This document shows positions 1 to 7,933 of a stretch of DNA of 39,429 nt, piece after piece. How positions within the stretch are numbered: position 1 is the stretch's first letter; every line of letters begins with the position of its first letter. A program made the position numbers and the translations under genes. Below the pieces are notes generated by a model, which was not told where the DNA came from, ran no database searches, and worked only from the letters and a program-made list of their open reading frames with translations. This stretch comes from GCA-2683825 sp965662355 (GTDB lineage Bacteria; Planctomycetota; UBA1135; GCA-002686595). The DNA lies in NCBI GenBank assembly GCA_965662355.1, contig CBFIHP010000034.1, forward strand, positions 1-39,429, written 5' to 3'.

Positions 1-1554
1 GGATTCGCTCTCGGTATCGAGGCTGGAGGTCGCCTCGTCCAGGAGCAGGATGCGTGGGTTCGCGAGGATGGCACGGGCGATGGTGACACGTTGGCGTTGA
101 CCGCCCGAGAGCTTCACTCCACGCTCGCCGATGATGGTGTCCAGCCCTTCGGGAAGGCGCTCCGTGAACTCGGACACGTGTGCGCGCTGGGCTGATTCCT
201 CGATCTCTGCAGTCGACGCATCGCGTCGTGCGAACAGGAGGTTCTCACGAATCGTGCCGTCGAAGAGGAAGTCGTCCTGCAACACGAGGCCCAGTTGACT
301 GCGATAGCTCGCGAGCTCGACCGTGGCGAGGTCCATCCCATCGACGGAGACGTGCCCGGTGTCCGGTGTGAGGAACGTGGCGGCCAGCGCTGCGAGGGTC
401 GACTTGCCCGAGCCCGAGCTCCCTACCAGTGCGACCACCTGTCCCGGCTCGACTTCGAACGAGACGTTGCGCAGGATGGGCTTGCCCTCGTCATAGGCGA
501 AGTTGACGTGCTCGAATTGCACGCGACCCTCGATCGTCGGCATGGTCTGCGTGCGCTTCGGATCGTCGTCCTCGCCGGGTAGGGAAAGCAGTTCGGCCGT
601 GCGATCGAGCCCTGCAAAGGCCTCGGTCATCTGCGTGCCGATATTGGCCATCTGCACGATGGGGCCGATCAGGAAGGCCAGGAACAACGTGAACGAGAAG
701 AGGTCGCCGATCGTCAGCTTTTGCTCGAGAATCAAACCACCGCCGTAGCCCAGGATGATCACGCTGGCGATGCCGACCAGGAAGGTCCCGAGGCTGGTCA
801 CCGCGGCCGTCGTCGTCAGGGTCGTGCGCACGTTGCGGAAGATGCGCAACACGCCTTCGTGGAAGACCTCGCCCTCGCGTTTCAGGGCGTGGAAACCCTT
901 GATGATGCGAATCCCACCCAGGGCCTCGGTCAGGCGCCCCGTCACCTCGGCGGTGATCTTGCCGCGTTCGCGAAAGGCCGGTCGCAGCTTGCGAAAGGCC
1001 CAGGCGGAGACCGCCGCGAAGAACAACAAAGGCACGATGGCGAAGGCGGTCATCAATGGGCTGATACGCAACAGAAAGACGAGGGCGATCGCCGCTGTGA
1101 TCGTCCCGCCTACCAATTGCACGAGTCCGGTCCCGACCAGGTTTCGTACGCCTTCGACGTCGCGCATGATGCGCGACACGAGCTCGCCCGATTTCGTGTT
1201 CTCGAAGTGCCGTACCGGCAGGCGCAATACGTGCCGTTGCACGTCGGCGCGCAGTTCGGCGATCAGGTGCTGGGCCTCGACGCTCAAGAGTCTCGTCAAC
1301 GCAAAAGACGATACGGCCTGGATCGCGACCGCGATTGTCAGCGCTCCCAGGATAGGCCACATCAGATCGGCTTGCCTTTGCCCGATGACATCGTCTACCA
1401 GGTACTTCGTCGAGGCGGGAAGGACCATCCCGCACACCCGGTTGACGAGGATCAGCACCAGCCCGATGAAGATGAGCTTGCGCCGCGGCCAGATGATTTC
1501 GCGAAACGCGTGTCGCAGGCTCGAGCGACTCAGGCGCACGGATTTCTCAGTCAC
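1..1554 (-). CDS. ABC transporter, fused permease/ATPase (MsbA/exporter type), 3' end cut by window
   Basis: Half-size exporter of the type I ABC fold that should work as a homodimer in the inner membrane, exporting lipid, peptide or drug; the substrate cannot be told. The 518 visible codons hold a six-helix permease domain (about residues 25-310) and then the nucleotide-binding domain: Walker A GSSGSGKST at 378-386, signature LSGGQRQRV at 482-490, Walker B RILLLDEA at 501-508 and the D-loop start SLDTE. The H-loop and C-terminus lie beyond base 1. I chose the GTG at 1554 because it lies 12 nt after the stop of the upstream ABM gene, giving a two-gene minus-strand unit. The reading frame is open to the window edge, and all conserved motifs visible are intact. 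Confidence 0.93.
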   Translation of the reverse strand, partial: MTEKSVRLSRSSLRHAFREIIWPRRKLIFIGLVLILVNRVCGMVLPASTKYLVDDVIGQRQADLMWPILGALTIAVAIQAVSSFALTRLLSVEAQHLIAELRADVQRHVLRLPVRHFENTKSGELVSRIMRDVEGVRNLVGTGLVQLVGGTITAAIALVFLLRISPLMTAFAIVPLLFFAAVSAWAFRKLRPAFRERGKITAEVTGRLTEALGGIRIIKGFHALKREGEVFHEGVLRIFRNVRTTLTTTAAVTSLGTFLVGIASVIILGYGGGLILEQKLTIGDLFSFTLFLAFLIGPIVQMANIGTQMTEAFAGLDRTAELLSLPGEDDDPKRTQTMPTIEGRVQFEHVNFAYDEGKPILRNVSFEVEPGQVVALVGSSGSGKSTLAALAATFLTPDTGHVSVDGMDLATVELASYRSQLGLVLQDDFLFDGTIRENLLFARRDASTAEIEESAQRAHVSEFTERLPEGLDTIIGERGVKLSGGQRQRVTIARAILANPRILLLDEATSSLDTESES

Positions 1555-1566
1555 GATCCGTCCCCG

Positions 1567-1860
1567 CTAGGCGTCGATAGGCTCGAAGCGCTTCATCTCG
1601 ACGCCCTCGATCAGATTCCCGATACGCTCGCGGTTCGCTGCGATGTGCTCCGTTTGCAAGTGGCGGTCGAGGTGCTCCTGGCTCTCCCAGTTCTCGTTGA
1701 ACACGAAGCGGTTCGGATCCTCGATATCCACGTGAAGGTCGTAGTTCAGACAGCCCGCCTCCGCTCTCGTCGGAGCGACAAGCTGGACCAGGGAAGTCCG
1801 CACCGCGGCCTCATTGCCGGGCAGGGCGCGGATCACTGCGATGACGGTGACCTGACTCAT
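1567..1860 (-). CDS. Antibiotic biosynthesis monooxygenase (ABM) domain protein
   Basis: A 97-residue single-domain protein of the ABM/YgiN dimeric alpha-beta-barrel family, whose members act on quinones or polyketides without a cofactor, or bind haem; the substrate here is unknown. Family hallmarks are the opening strand VTVIAVIRALPG, the central CLNYDLHVDIEDPNRFVFNENWES segment in pieces typical of the fold, and the H-x-x-x-H region around EHLDRHLQTEHI. The ATG at 1860 gives a full-length domain, and the longer open frame upstream is not similar to anything. It is cytoplasmic (no signal peptide) and is the first gene of a pair with the ABC exporter 12 nt downstream, which hints at a detoxification role. 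That role is inference. Confidence 0.85.
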   Translation of the reverse strand: MSQVTVIAVIRALPGNEAAVRTSLVQLVAPTRAEAGCLNYDLHVDIEDPNRFVFNENWESQEHLDRHLQTEHIAANRERIGNLIEGVEMKRFEPIDA

Positions 1861-2001
1861 GCGGACAGGGTACACGAGTTGCGGACGAGAAGCCGTCCCC
1901 GATGCTAGCTCTGCGCCGGGTATCGGCCACGTGGGATTGGGTATCGACAAGCAGGTAGCAACGACGCGCTTTCGCATGCGCCTTGATACCCTCTTCGAAG
2001 A

Positions 2002-2733
2002 ATGAAAGAGCAGATCGAGAACAGGTCGCATCGAGCAAGACGCCGACTTCGGCGCTTCTTCGTGGCGCTCTTGGTGCTGATAGCTCCGTTTGCGATCTAC
2101 TTCCTGTCGGCTGTCGCTCTGGGGCGGATTCCGGTCAACGCGGATTGGCACCCGCCCGAGGAGGGGCCTACGATTTTTGTCCTTTCGAACGGCGTCCATG
2201 TCGATCTCGTACTGCCGGCTCGCTGCGGCGATCGGAACTTCCGGGAGGCCCTGTCCCTGAGCGATGGAAGCGGGCTCGAGCAAGGCGCTCAGTGGGTGGC
2301 CTTCGGTTGGGGTGAAAGACGCCTCTACCTGGAAACACAGAAGTGGGCGGATCTGAAGCTGTCGACCGCCTTGGCGGCAGTCTTCTTGCCGACACCCACT
2401 CTCATGCACGTGACGTTTCTCTGGCGTACCCCACGCGAGAGTGAAAACTGTGTGCGCTTGAAGGTCACCGAAGAGCAGCTCGAACGGCTCGCCGTTTATG
2501 TGAACTCTCGTTTCGCGCGCGACGAGGGGCAACTCGTCCCGATCCCGGGCGAGGGGTATGGCCACAACGATGAGTTCTACGAAGCCACCGGTTCCTATCA
2601 TGCCTTCAATACCTGCAACGATTGGGCGAACCGTGGTTTGGCGGAGAGTGGTTTGCGGGCGGCATTCTGGTCGCCCTTCGACACGGCGATTCTCGAGCAG
2701 CTGAGACGCTTTGGATCGGGCGAAGATCAATAG
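2002..2733 (+). CDS. TIGR02117/DUF2459 family membrane-anchored protein
   Basis: A 243-residue protein with a basic N-terminus (RRRLRRFF) and one hydrophobic helix at about residues 18-40, followed by a periplasmic domain. The phrases NGVHVDLVLP and, near the C-terminus, FNTCNDWANRGL match the DUF2459/TIGR02117 family, first noted beside urease genes in proteobacteria. Its function is unknown. The conserved Cys and His in that domain resemble an NlpC/P60-like peptidase arrangement, but that is only a suggestion. The ATG at 2002 is preceded by a GAAG-type ribosome site. The gene diverges from the ABM gene across a 141-nt intergenic region (1861-2001), in which I see no clear promoter boxes. 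Confidence 0.75.
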   Translation: MKEQIENRSHRARRRLRRFFVALLVLIAPFAIYFLSAVALGRIPVNADWHPPEEGPTIFVLSNGVHVDLVLPARCGDRNFREALSLSDGSGLEQGAQWVAFGWGERRLYLETQKWADLKLSTALAAVFLPTPTLMHVTFLWRTPRESENCVRLKVTEEQLERLAVYVNSRFARDEGQLVPIPGEGYGHNDEFYEATGSYHAFNTCNDWANRGLAESGLRAAFWSPFDTAILEQLRRFGSGEDQ

Positions 2734-2840
2734 GTCCGAGCTACGGGAGGACTGGAAAGCCCCACAGGCTTGAAAATCGCCGAAGCCCCTGCTCAAGGTT
2801 CCTGGGAAGTCTTCCGACAGACGTGCGTCTCATTGGCACG

Positions 2841-4061
2841 ATGCAGATCAAGGAGTGGGTACTGGCCGCCCGGCGGGAGGGTGCGAGCGATCTTCATCTC
2901 GAGCCGCGTCTACCCGTCTCGATCCGTACCCGGGGCACCTTGAAGCTGAACGGTCCGGCTGTTTCGCCCGAGGTTCTGCTCGAGGAGGCTCGAGCTCTCC
3001 TCAGCGAAGAGGGCTGGGCGGACCTCGTCGAGCGCGGTTCGGCAGACCTCTCGCGCACGATCGGCGGCGTCCGCTGCCGCATCAACGTGCTCCGTTCAGC
3101 CCGCGGCGTCGGCCTGGCAATTCGACTCCTTCCGACTAACGAGCCCACGCTCGCCGGGCTGAACCTCCATCCCGGCCTGGAGCAGATCGTCCGCGCCGAC
3201 CACGGGCTCGTCGTCGTCTCGGGGCCAACAGGGTGTGGCAAGTCCTCGACCATCGCCGCCCTGATCCAGGCGATCAATCAACGCGATCCGAAGCACATTA
3301 TCACGATCGAGGAGCCGATCGAGTACACGCTTCGTTCACGCCGCTCCCTCGTGCGTCAGCGGCAGGTGGGGCGCGACACGCCCAGCTTCTCGCGTGCTCT
3401 ACGAGACGCGTTGCGCGAAGATCCCGACGTGCTGGTCGTCGGCGAGATGCGCGATTCCGAGACGATGCGCCTGACGCTCGACGCGGCGGAGACTGGGCAC
3501 CTCGTTCTCACGACCATCCATTCCTCGACGACGAGCGACGCGCTCCAACGATTGATCGGCTCGCACGCTCCCGAGCATCAGCCGGCGATCCAGGCCCAGG
3601 TGGCGGAAGTCCTGCGCGCCGCCGTGTGCCAGCGACTGCGCTGGCGCCCCGACCTCGGGATCCGCGTGCCCGAGTGCGAGGTTCTCTGGGGCAGTAGTGG
3701 CGTGCGCAACGTGATTCGCAACGGCCACTTCCACAAGCTCGGCGCGCTCCTCGAGACAGGCGTAGGCGATGGCATGTGGACGTTCGAGCGCTACGCGCAT
3801 TGGCTGGAAGAGCGCATGGACTGGACTCTGCCAGAAGAGCTGCCGAGTGCTTCCAACGGGACGGGATACGAGGGGGAAGACCCACCGCAACTCCAAGCGA
3901 CGAACGGGGGGCCACCGCCCAGCGACCAGAAAAAGCTATCGAAGGACGCTCCTGTCGAATCGGGGACACCTGTGGTCGGCGAAGAGGCCGACGGTCCAAT
4001 CGTCTTGCAGGCACCCGGGGAGAGCATGGAAGACATCCTCTCTCAGATCGACAGGCTGTAG
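2841..4061 (+). CDS. PilT-like retraction ATPase (GspE/PilT superfamily) with extended C-terminal tail
   Basis: Hexameric ATPase related to PilT, which powers retraction of type IV pili. Its 406 residues include the SDLHLEP start typical of PilT, Walker A GPTGCGKSS (128-136), the Asp box IITIEEPIEY (153-162), Walker B DPDVLVVGEMRD (194-205) and the His box ETGHLVLTTIHS (217-228), so catalysis should be intact. From about residue 340 there is a low-complexity, Pro/Gly/Glu-rich tail of about 65 residues ending EDILSQIDRL, which ordinary PilT lacks. The ATG at 2841 gives the canonical N-terminus (MQIKEWVLAARREGASDLHL); a GTG at 2823 is the alternative. No pilin or assembly genes lie in the window. 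The unknown exported protein follows 62 nt later. Confidence 0.88.
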   Translation: MQIKEWVLAARREGASDLHLEPRLPVSIRTRGTLKLNGPAVSPEVLLEEARALLSEEGWADLVERGSADLSRTIGGVRCRINVLRSARGVGLAIRLLPTNEPTLAGLNLHPGLEQIVRADHGLVVVSGPTGCGKSSTIAALIQAINQRDPKHIITIEEPIEYTLRSRRSLVRQRQVGRDTPSFSRALRDALREDPDVLVVGEMRDSETMRLTLDAAETGHLVLTTIHSSTTSDALQRLIGSHAPEHQPAIQAQVAEVLRAAVCQRLRWRPDLGIRVPECEVLWGSSGVRNVIRNGHFHKLGALLETGVGDGMWTFERYAHWLEERMDWTLPEELPSASNGTGYEGEDPPQLQATNGGPPPSDQKKLSKDAPVESGTPVVGEEADGPIVLQAPGESMEDILSQIDRL

Positions 4062-4123
4062 CAGGTGCTTGGATCCGGGCCCCCCAGGCCGCAGCTCGGC
4101 ACGAGGATTGCGCTCTTGACGAC

Positions 4124-5266
4124 ATGATGTCGATTTCTTCACCTGTCTGCAGCGCCAGGCGAGGGCTCCGTGGTCTTGGCGTGGGGGAGTGGAAACGCCT
4201 CTTCCCCCTGCTGGCGCTCACGGTGGCCGCGGCCGAGGATCTGACCTCCCTCTCCGATCTCGAACTGGCGCGTCGTCTGCCGCCCGTTCACTCCGAAAGA
4301 GTGTGGCTGGCGGACGGTAGCGGGCTCGTTGGCTACGGCGTGTTGGTGTTGCGACCCGAGGCGCAGGAGATGCAGCGTCGACTCGATCAAAAACGCGATC
4401 TCGAGGACGCGGTATGGCGTGAAGCCCTGGAGCGCTGTGGAGCGATCAAGATGCGCCGGCGTTGGCTGGCCGGCCGACCCCTGGCCGTTTCCATCGAGAT
4501 CCCCAGGTGGCTGGGCGACGCGCGTTTGAGCGTCAGCCCCGTGACAGCCGGATTGCATGCGGCCGTTGCAACCAGGTCTCCCAAGTGCTTCAACGCCGAA
4601 GTGGCGGAGCGGGAAGCCAATTTTCACCAGGAGCTCGGCGAACTTGCTCCAGGCGAGCACACCATCGAAGTGATCTGTCGAGTCGAGCAAGGAACATTGG
4701 GGAACTACCGACAGGCCTGGACGGGTCGCCTCCGTTTCCCTGTGACGGTGGTGGAGACCATGGACGAGGCTGTACCGCCCGTCAGCAATGCTGCGCTCGA
4801 GGAGGCGGTGGTGGATTCTCTTTTCGTTGACGACGAAGCATGGCTCTCGATCGATCCGGACGTCGTGCGACACCATGAGCTCGCGACGACGGGCCTCTCG
4901 CTCTTGGTCGAGGTCTTGCACAATGGAGAGGCCATCGGGAGCGTCCCACTCCTCGCGGGTCGTGCGAATTGGTGGAATGTGGCGGTCAGCTCGCATCACC
5001 TGGGCCAACTGGCGCTCTTCGACAGCGACCAGCTCCCCGGTGTTCCTTCGACTCCGCTCGATGCGAAGTTCGGAGCGGAGTGGTCGCTTCGGATTCGGGG
5101 CGTGTCCGCAGGCCTCTTGAAGCTGTGGGACGCTACGCAGCGTTGGGAGGGAGAGGTCCTCATCCCGCTGGACAGCGTACGCCGGGACGTTCAGTCCATC
5201 ATGACGATTGGCGACCCGATCTCAGGGCATCCCAAGGACTCGGGCGCGAAGAAGAGCTTCAGGTAG
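4124..5266 (+). CDS. Hypothetical exported protein
   Basis: A 380-residue protein I do not recognise. After a basic stretch it has a short hydrophobic run (LFPLLALTVAAAED, about residues 26-39) that could be a weak signal peptide or anchor. The rest looks like soluble beta-rich domains (for example VSIEIPRWLGDARLSVSP and the two LRFPVTVVE-like strands). No catalytic motif is apparent. ATG codons at 4124 and 4127 are both possible starts. It lies 62 nt after the PilT-like gene on the same strand and may be cotranscribed, so a role linked to that ATPase is possible but unproven. Codon usage looks like that of its neighbours. Confidence 0.7.
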   Translation: MMSISSPVCSARRGLRGLGVGEWKRLFPLLALTVAAAEDLTSLSDLELARRLPPVHSERVWLADGSGLVGYGVLVLRPEAQEMQRRLDQKRDLEDAVWREALERCGAIKMRRRWLAGRPLAVSIEIPRWLGDARLSVSPVTAGLHAAVATRSPKCFNAEVAEREANFHQELGELAPGEHTIEVICRVEQGTLGNYRQAWTGRLRFPVTVVETMDEAVPPVSNAALEEAVVDSLFVDDEAWLSIDPDVVRHHELATTGLSLLVEVLHNGEAIGSVPLLAGRANWWNVAVSSHHLGQLALFDSDQLPGVPSTPLDAKFGAEWSLRIRGVSAGLLKLWDATQRWEGEVLIPLDSVRRDVQSIMTIGDPISGHPKDSGAKKSFR

Positions 5267-5332
5267 CGATCTGGTCTACCTTGCACTCTTCGATTCAAAA
5301 ATATTGGTGCTCGAACCCGGAAGGGTCGCGTC

Positions 5333-5479
5333 ATGAATTCACACCTGCTCCTCCACACATGGGTCTGCCTGGCGCTTCTGGGGCCGGAGCCGACCTCGTC
5401 GCCGACGATCGAAGACCTCGACTTGCTGGGAGACGAGGAGCCCTATCTGATCTCAGGCTATCGAGCCTGGCCCAAGTGA
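5333..5479 (+). CDS. Small peptide of 48 residues, possible exported microprotein
   Basis: Short open frame with a strong ribosome site: GGAAGGG at 5319-5325, seven bases before the ATG. The peptide starts with a hydrophobic segment (LLLHTWVCLALLG) followed by an acidic, Pro/Thr-rich part and the end SGYRAWPK. No family is recognised. It follows the hypothetical exported gene by 66 nt, after a short A+T-rich patch around 5291-5307, and ends 33 nt before the 3' end of the convergent TlpA-like gene. It could also be a chance frame. The ribosome site is the main support. Confidence 0.42.
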   Translation: MNSHLLLHTWVCLALLGPEPTSSPTIEDLDLLGDEEPYLISGYRAWPK

Positions 5480-5512
5480 GGCCAGCATCAGGGGTTCGTG
5501 GCGCTTTCTCTT

Positions 5513-6721
5513 CTAGCCGGCCTTGGCTTCCTTGACGAGCTCCTCGATCTTGGCGTCGAGGACATCATCGCCCGGCGATCCCAGCCACTTTTCGCGAATG
5601 ATGCCCTTGGCATCGATGAGATAGAGGGTGGGGAAGCCGCTGACGTTCCACTTCGACGCCCAGGGGCCGTCGGGCGTCACATCGATGGCATTGCGCCAGT
5701 TGATGCCTTCTTTTTGCAGACGGGCCAGGACATCTGCCTGCTCTCCGTCACTGTTGACGCCGATCAGTGCGAAGGGTTCGTTGGACATGCGCTCCACGAG
5801 CGCTTTTTCGTGCGGCAACATGGCCACACAACCGCCTCACCAGAAGCCCCAGAAGTCGACCAGGACGACCTTGCCCTTGTAGTCCGAGAGGCGGAATGCC
5901 GTGTTGGTCTCGTCGACGCTGGCGATGTCCGGAACGGGCAGGCCAACCTGCAAGTGCTTGGCTTCGAAGAGCGCGCCACTCGACATGGCTGCGAAGGTGG
6001 CGCCCCGGGGAGAGGAGACGTCGGGATAGTCTGAAACGATGCGCTTGTAGTATCCCAAGGCTTCCTCGCGCTGCTCCGGATTCGGCTCGAGGATCTTCGC
6101 CATGCTGAACAGGGAGCTGGCCTGTAGCGATTTCAGGGACGACGTTTCAAGCAGCTGGCGCAGCCTGGAAACCGCTTTCTCGCGGTTGACCCTGACGTAG
6201 CGTGCCTCGGCCACGACGGGTTCCAGCTCGGACGAATCCGCGTGATCGTTGATCAGAATGTCGAAGGCCATCCAGGCCGAATCGCGGCTGCCAAATTCTC
6301 TTTCGTTGGAGAAAACCAGTGCCCAGGCACCTGCGGCGACCTCGGTCCCCTCTGCCTCAAAGGCCAGGGTCTCGGCCCGCTCGCGGAAATCCGCCCAGGG
6401 GTTGATGCCCAAGGCCTGGTTCTGGGCGCTGGTCGTCTCCGCAGCCCGGTAGGCCTTGAGTCTCGCCCGCTTGCTCACGTCGAGCTCCTTGCGCAGGGAG
6501 CGCAGGGCCTCGAGCTGCCCAGTGCTGGAGGAGTCGGTCCCCTGGGCCATGCCGGGGGTCGCGGTCAGGCTGGCCAGGNNNNNNNNNNNNNNNNNNNNNN
6601 NNNNNNNNNNNNNNNNNNNNNNNNNNNNNNNNNNNNNNNNNNNNNNNNNNNNNNNNNNNNNNNNNNNNNNNNNNNNNAGGAGGCCCATGCCGTAGCGCCC
6701 GATCCATGTGGTCGTTTTCAT
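5513..6721 (-). CDS. Secreted TlpA/thioredoxin-fold protein, candidate selenoprotein (in-frame TGA at the catalytic Cys)
   Basis: Signal peptide (MKTTTWIGRYGMGL..., interrupted by an N run, then LASLTATPGMAQG), a helical TPR-like middle region, and a C-terminal TlpA/AhpC-like thioredoxin domain. The catalytic region reads KVVLVDFWGFW, TGA (5837-5839), GGCVAMLPHE. The family has W-C-x-x-C here, so TGA stands exactly where the first redox cysteine belongs, giving W-U-G-G-C. Downstream the same frame continues through a full thioredoxin fold (FALIGVNSD, cis-Pro loop VSGFPTLYLIDAKG) to TAG at 5513. Total is 402 residues including Sec and the gap; Sec is about residue 295. A SECIS-like hairpin follows the TGA at once. 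The expected role is a periplasmic thiol-disulfide oxidoreductase. The alternatives are a single-base sequencing error or a nonsense mutation. The start at 6721 was chosen for its signal peptide. Confidence 0.85.
5808..5831 (-). promoter_or_regulatory. Putative bacterial SECIS hairpin downstream of the in-frame TGA
   Basis: In the mRNA, seven bases after the UGA, a stem forms: UUGUGUGGC pairs with GCCGCACGA (nine pairs including two G-U wobbles), closing a six-base loop CAUGUU. The GU in the loop lies about 18 nt after the UGA. Bacterial SECIS elements are hairpins just 3' of the UGA with a G(U) in the apical loop read by SelB, so position and loop content fit. The sequence also codes for protein, as bacterial SECIS elements do. 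Confidence 0.55.
6579..6677. other. Assembly gap (99 N)
   Basis: Run of N inside the signal-peptide region of the TlpA-like gene. Residues on both sides already make most of a signal peptide, so the true missing length may be only a few codons rather than 33. Confidence 0.95.
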
Positions 6722-6867
6722 GATTGTTTTACTGGTGGCCGTTTTCTCGAGAGAAGAGAGTCTGTGCATTGCGCGTCAGCCCCAAAATGTTTGTCGCTAT
6801 CGGGATTCTTGCGTCGTTGGGTCCAACTTTGGAGGTGCTAACGCAGGGGATACGAAGGAGCGGTGGA

Positions 6868-7896
6868 ATGCTCGGGTCCTTGCCGCGCAAGGCAGGCATG
6901 TTGCCCCTCACTTCACTGTGCCTTTGCCTGGCGGCCGGACCCTCCTCCCACGATGACGAGTGGCTACACAACCTCGTCGAGGAAGCCGACAACCTCGAGC
7001 CCCTCATCGAGACACAGGCGGTTCAAGAGCTCTTGCGGGCCGTCCCACTGCTCGAGGCGATAGAGCCGACCATGATCTACCACCGCCCGGGCGGTGGCTA
7101 CTTGTCGGAGGCCTTTACTCGGAAGGAGTATGCCGCGCTCAGCGAGAAGCGCCGCGAGGGGCTGAGTGAAATGAAGGTGGATTCACAACGCTTCTACTCG
7201 ACCTTCTACGGTTCGCCTCTGGCCTCCATGCGCGCCTTCGATCTCGCGGCCATGAATGGTTTTTCCTCCTACGACGGCCTTCGCATTCTGGATTTCGGTT
7301 TTGGAAGTATCGGACAGTTGGAGCTCCTCGCCTCGTGCGGCGCCGTCGCCGCCGGGACCGAAGTCATGCCGCTCTTGCGCGCCATGTACTCCGAGGCCTC
7401 GGGGCCGCGAAGCGAGGGGTTCCGGGATCGCGAGGGGTCCATAGTGATGGTCTTCGACCGTTGGCCCTCCGGAGAAACGAAAGCTCTGGCCGGTGGTCCC
7501 TTCGACCTCTTCATTTCCAAGAACACGCTCAAACGCGGTTACGTGAATCCTCCGATCGAGGTGCCCGCGAAGGACCGCATGGACCTGGGAGTCTCGGCTG
7601 CCCAGTTCCTGCGCGAGATCTTCGATAGCCTGAACCCCGGCGGCCTGGCGTTGATCTACAACCTCGGCGGTAAACCCGCCAAGCAGGGCGAGGCCTACCG
7701 ACCTGCGACGGACATCCACTGCCCGTGGTCGAAGGAGGACTTCGAGGAGACGGGGTTCGAAGTCGTCGCCCTCGACAAGGACGATTCGGAGATGGCTCGC
7801 GAGTTCGGTCACACCCTGGGCTGGGACAAGGGCGCGAGCGGCATGGACCTCGACGCCGACCTGTATGCCCTGTTCACGCTGGTTCGCCGACCCTGA
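6868..7896 (+). CDS. Methyltransferase-fold protein with N-terminal signal peptide
   Basis: A 342-residue protein. A perfect-looking ribosome site (GAAGGAG at 6854-6860, seven bases before) fixes the ATG at 6868. Residues 1-25 look like a signal peptide (MLGSLPRKAGMLPLTSLCLC then LAAGPSS). Residues 138-150 read LRILDFGFGSIGQ, which fits motif I of class I SAM-dependent methyltransferases. An acidic residue (E165) follows at the end of the second strand, then FDLFISKNTLKRG, and LNPGGLALIYNLGG after the fifth strand. An SAM enzyme outside the cytoplasm would be odd because SAM is cytosolic. The protein may be membrane-tethered facing inward, or the fold may serve another ligand. It diverges from the selenoprotein candidate across 146 nt and is followed 37 nt later by a second methyltransferase. 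Confidence 0.75.
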   Translation: MLGSLPRKAGMLPLTSLCLCLAAGPSSHDDEWLHNLVEEADNLEPLIETQAVQELLRAVPLLEAIEPTMIYHRPGGGYLSEAFTRKEYAALSEKRREGLSEMKVDSQRFYSTFYGSPLASMRAFDLAAMNGFSSYDGLRILDFGFGSIGQLELLASCGAVAAGTEVMPLLRAMYSEASGPRSEGFRDREGSIVMVFDRWPSGETKALAGGPFDLFISKNTLKRGYVNPPIEVPAKDRMDLGVSAAQFLREIFDSLNPGGLALIYNLGGKPAKQGEAYRPATDIHCPWSKEDFEETGFEVVALDKDDSEMAREFGHTLGWDKGASGMDLDADLYALFTLVRRP

Positions 7897-7933
7897 CTCG
7901 GATGCGGAAGGAAGTTGCCGTAAACTCGGAGAC

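Noticed and set aside
491..1435. Minus-strand frame of 314 codons
   Set aside because: It is out of frame with the ABC transporter, whose frame shows all motifs; the product is Arg/Pro-rich nonsense.
721..1908. Plus-strand frame of 395 codons
   Set aside because: Antisense to the ABC transporter and ABM genes, no recognisable domain.
5477..5479. TGA ending the 48-residue peptide as another selenocysteine codon
   Set aside because: No cysteine-like motif around it, and the frame beyond has no recognisable protein sequence.
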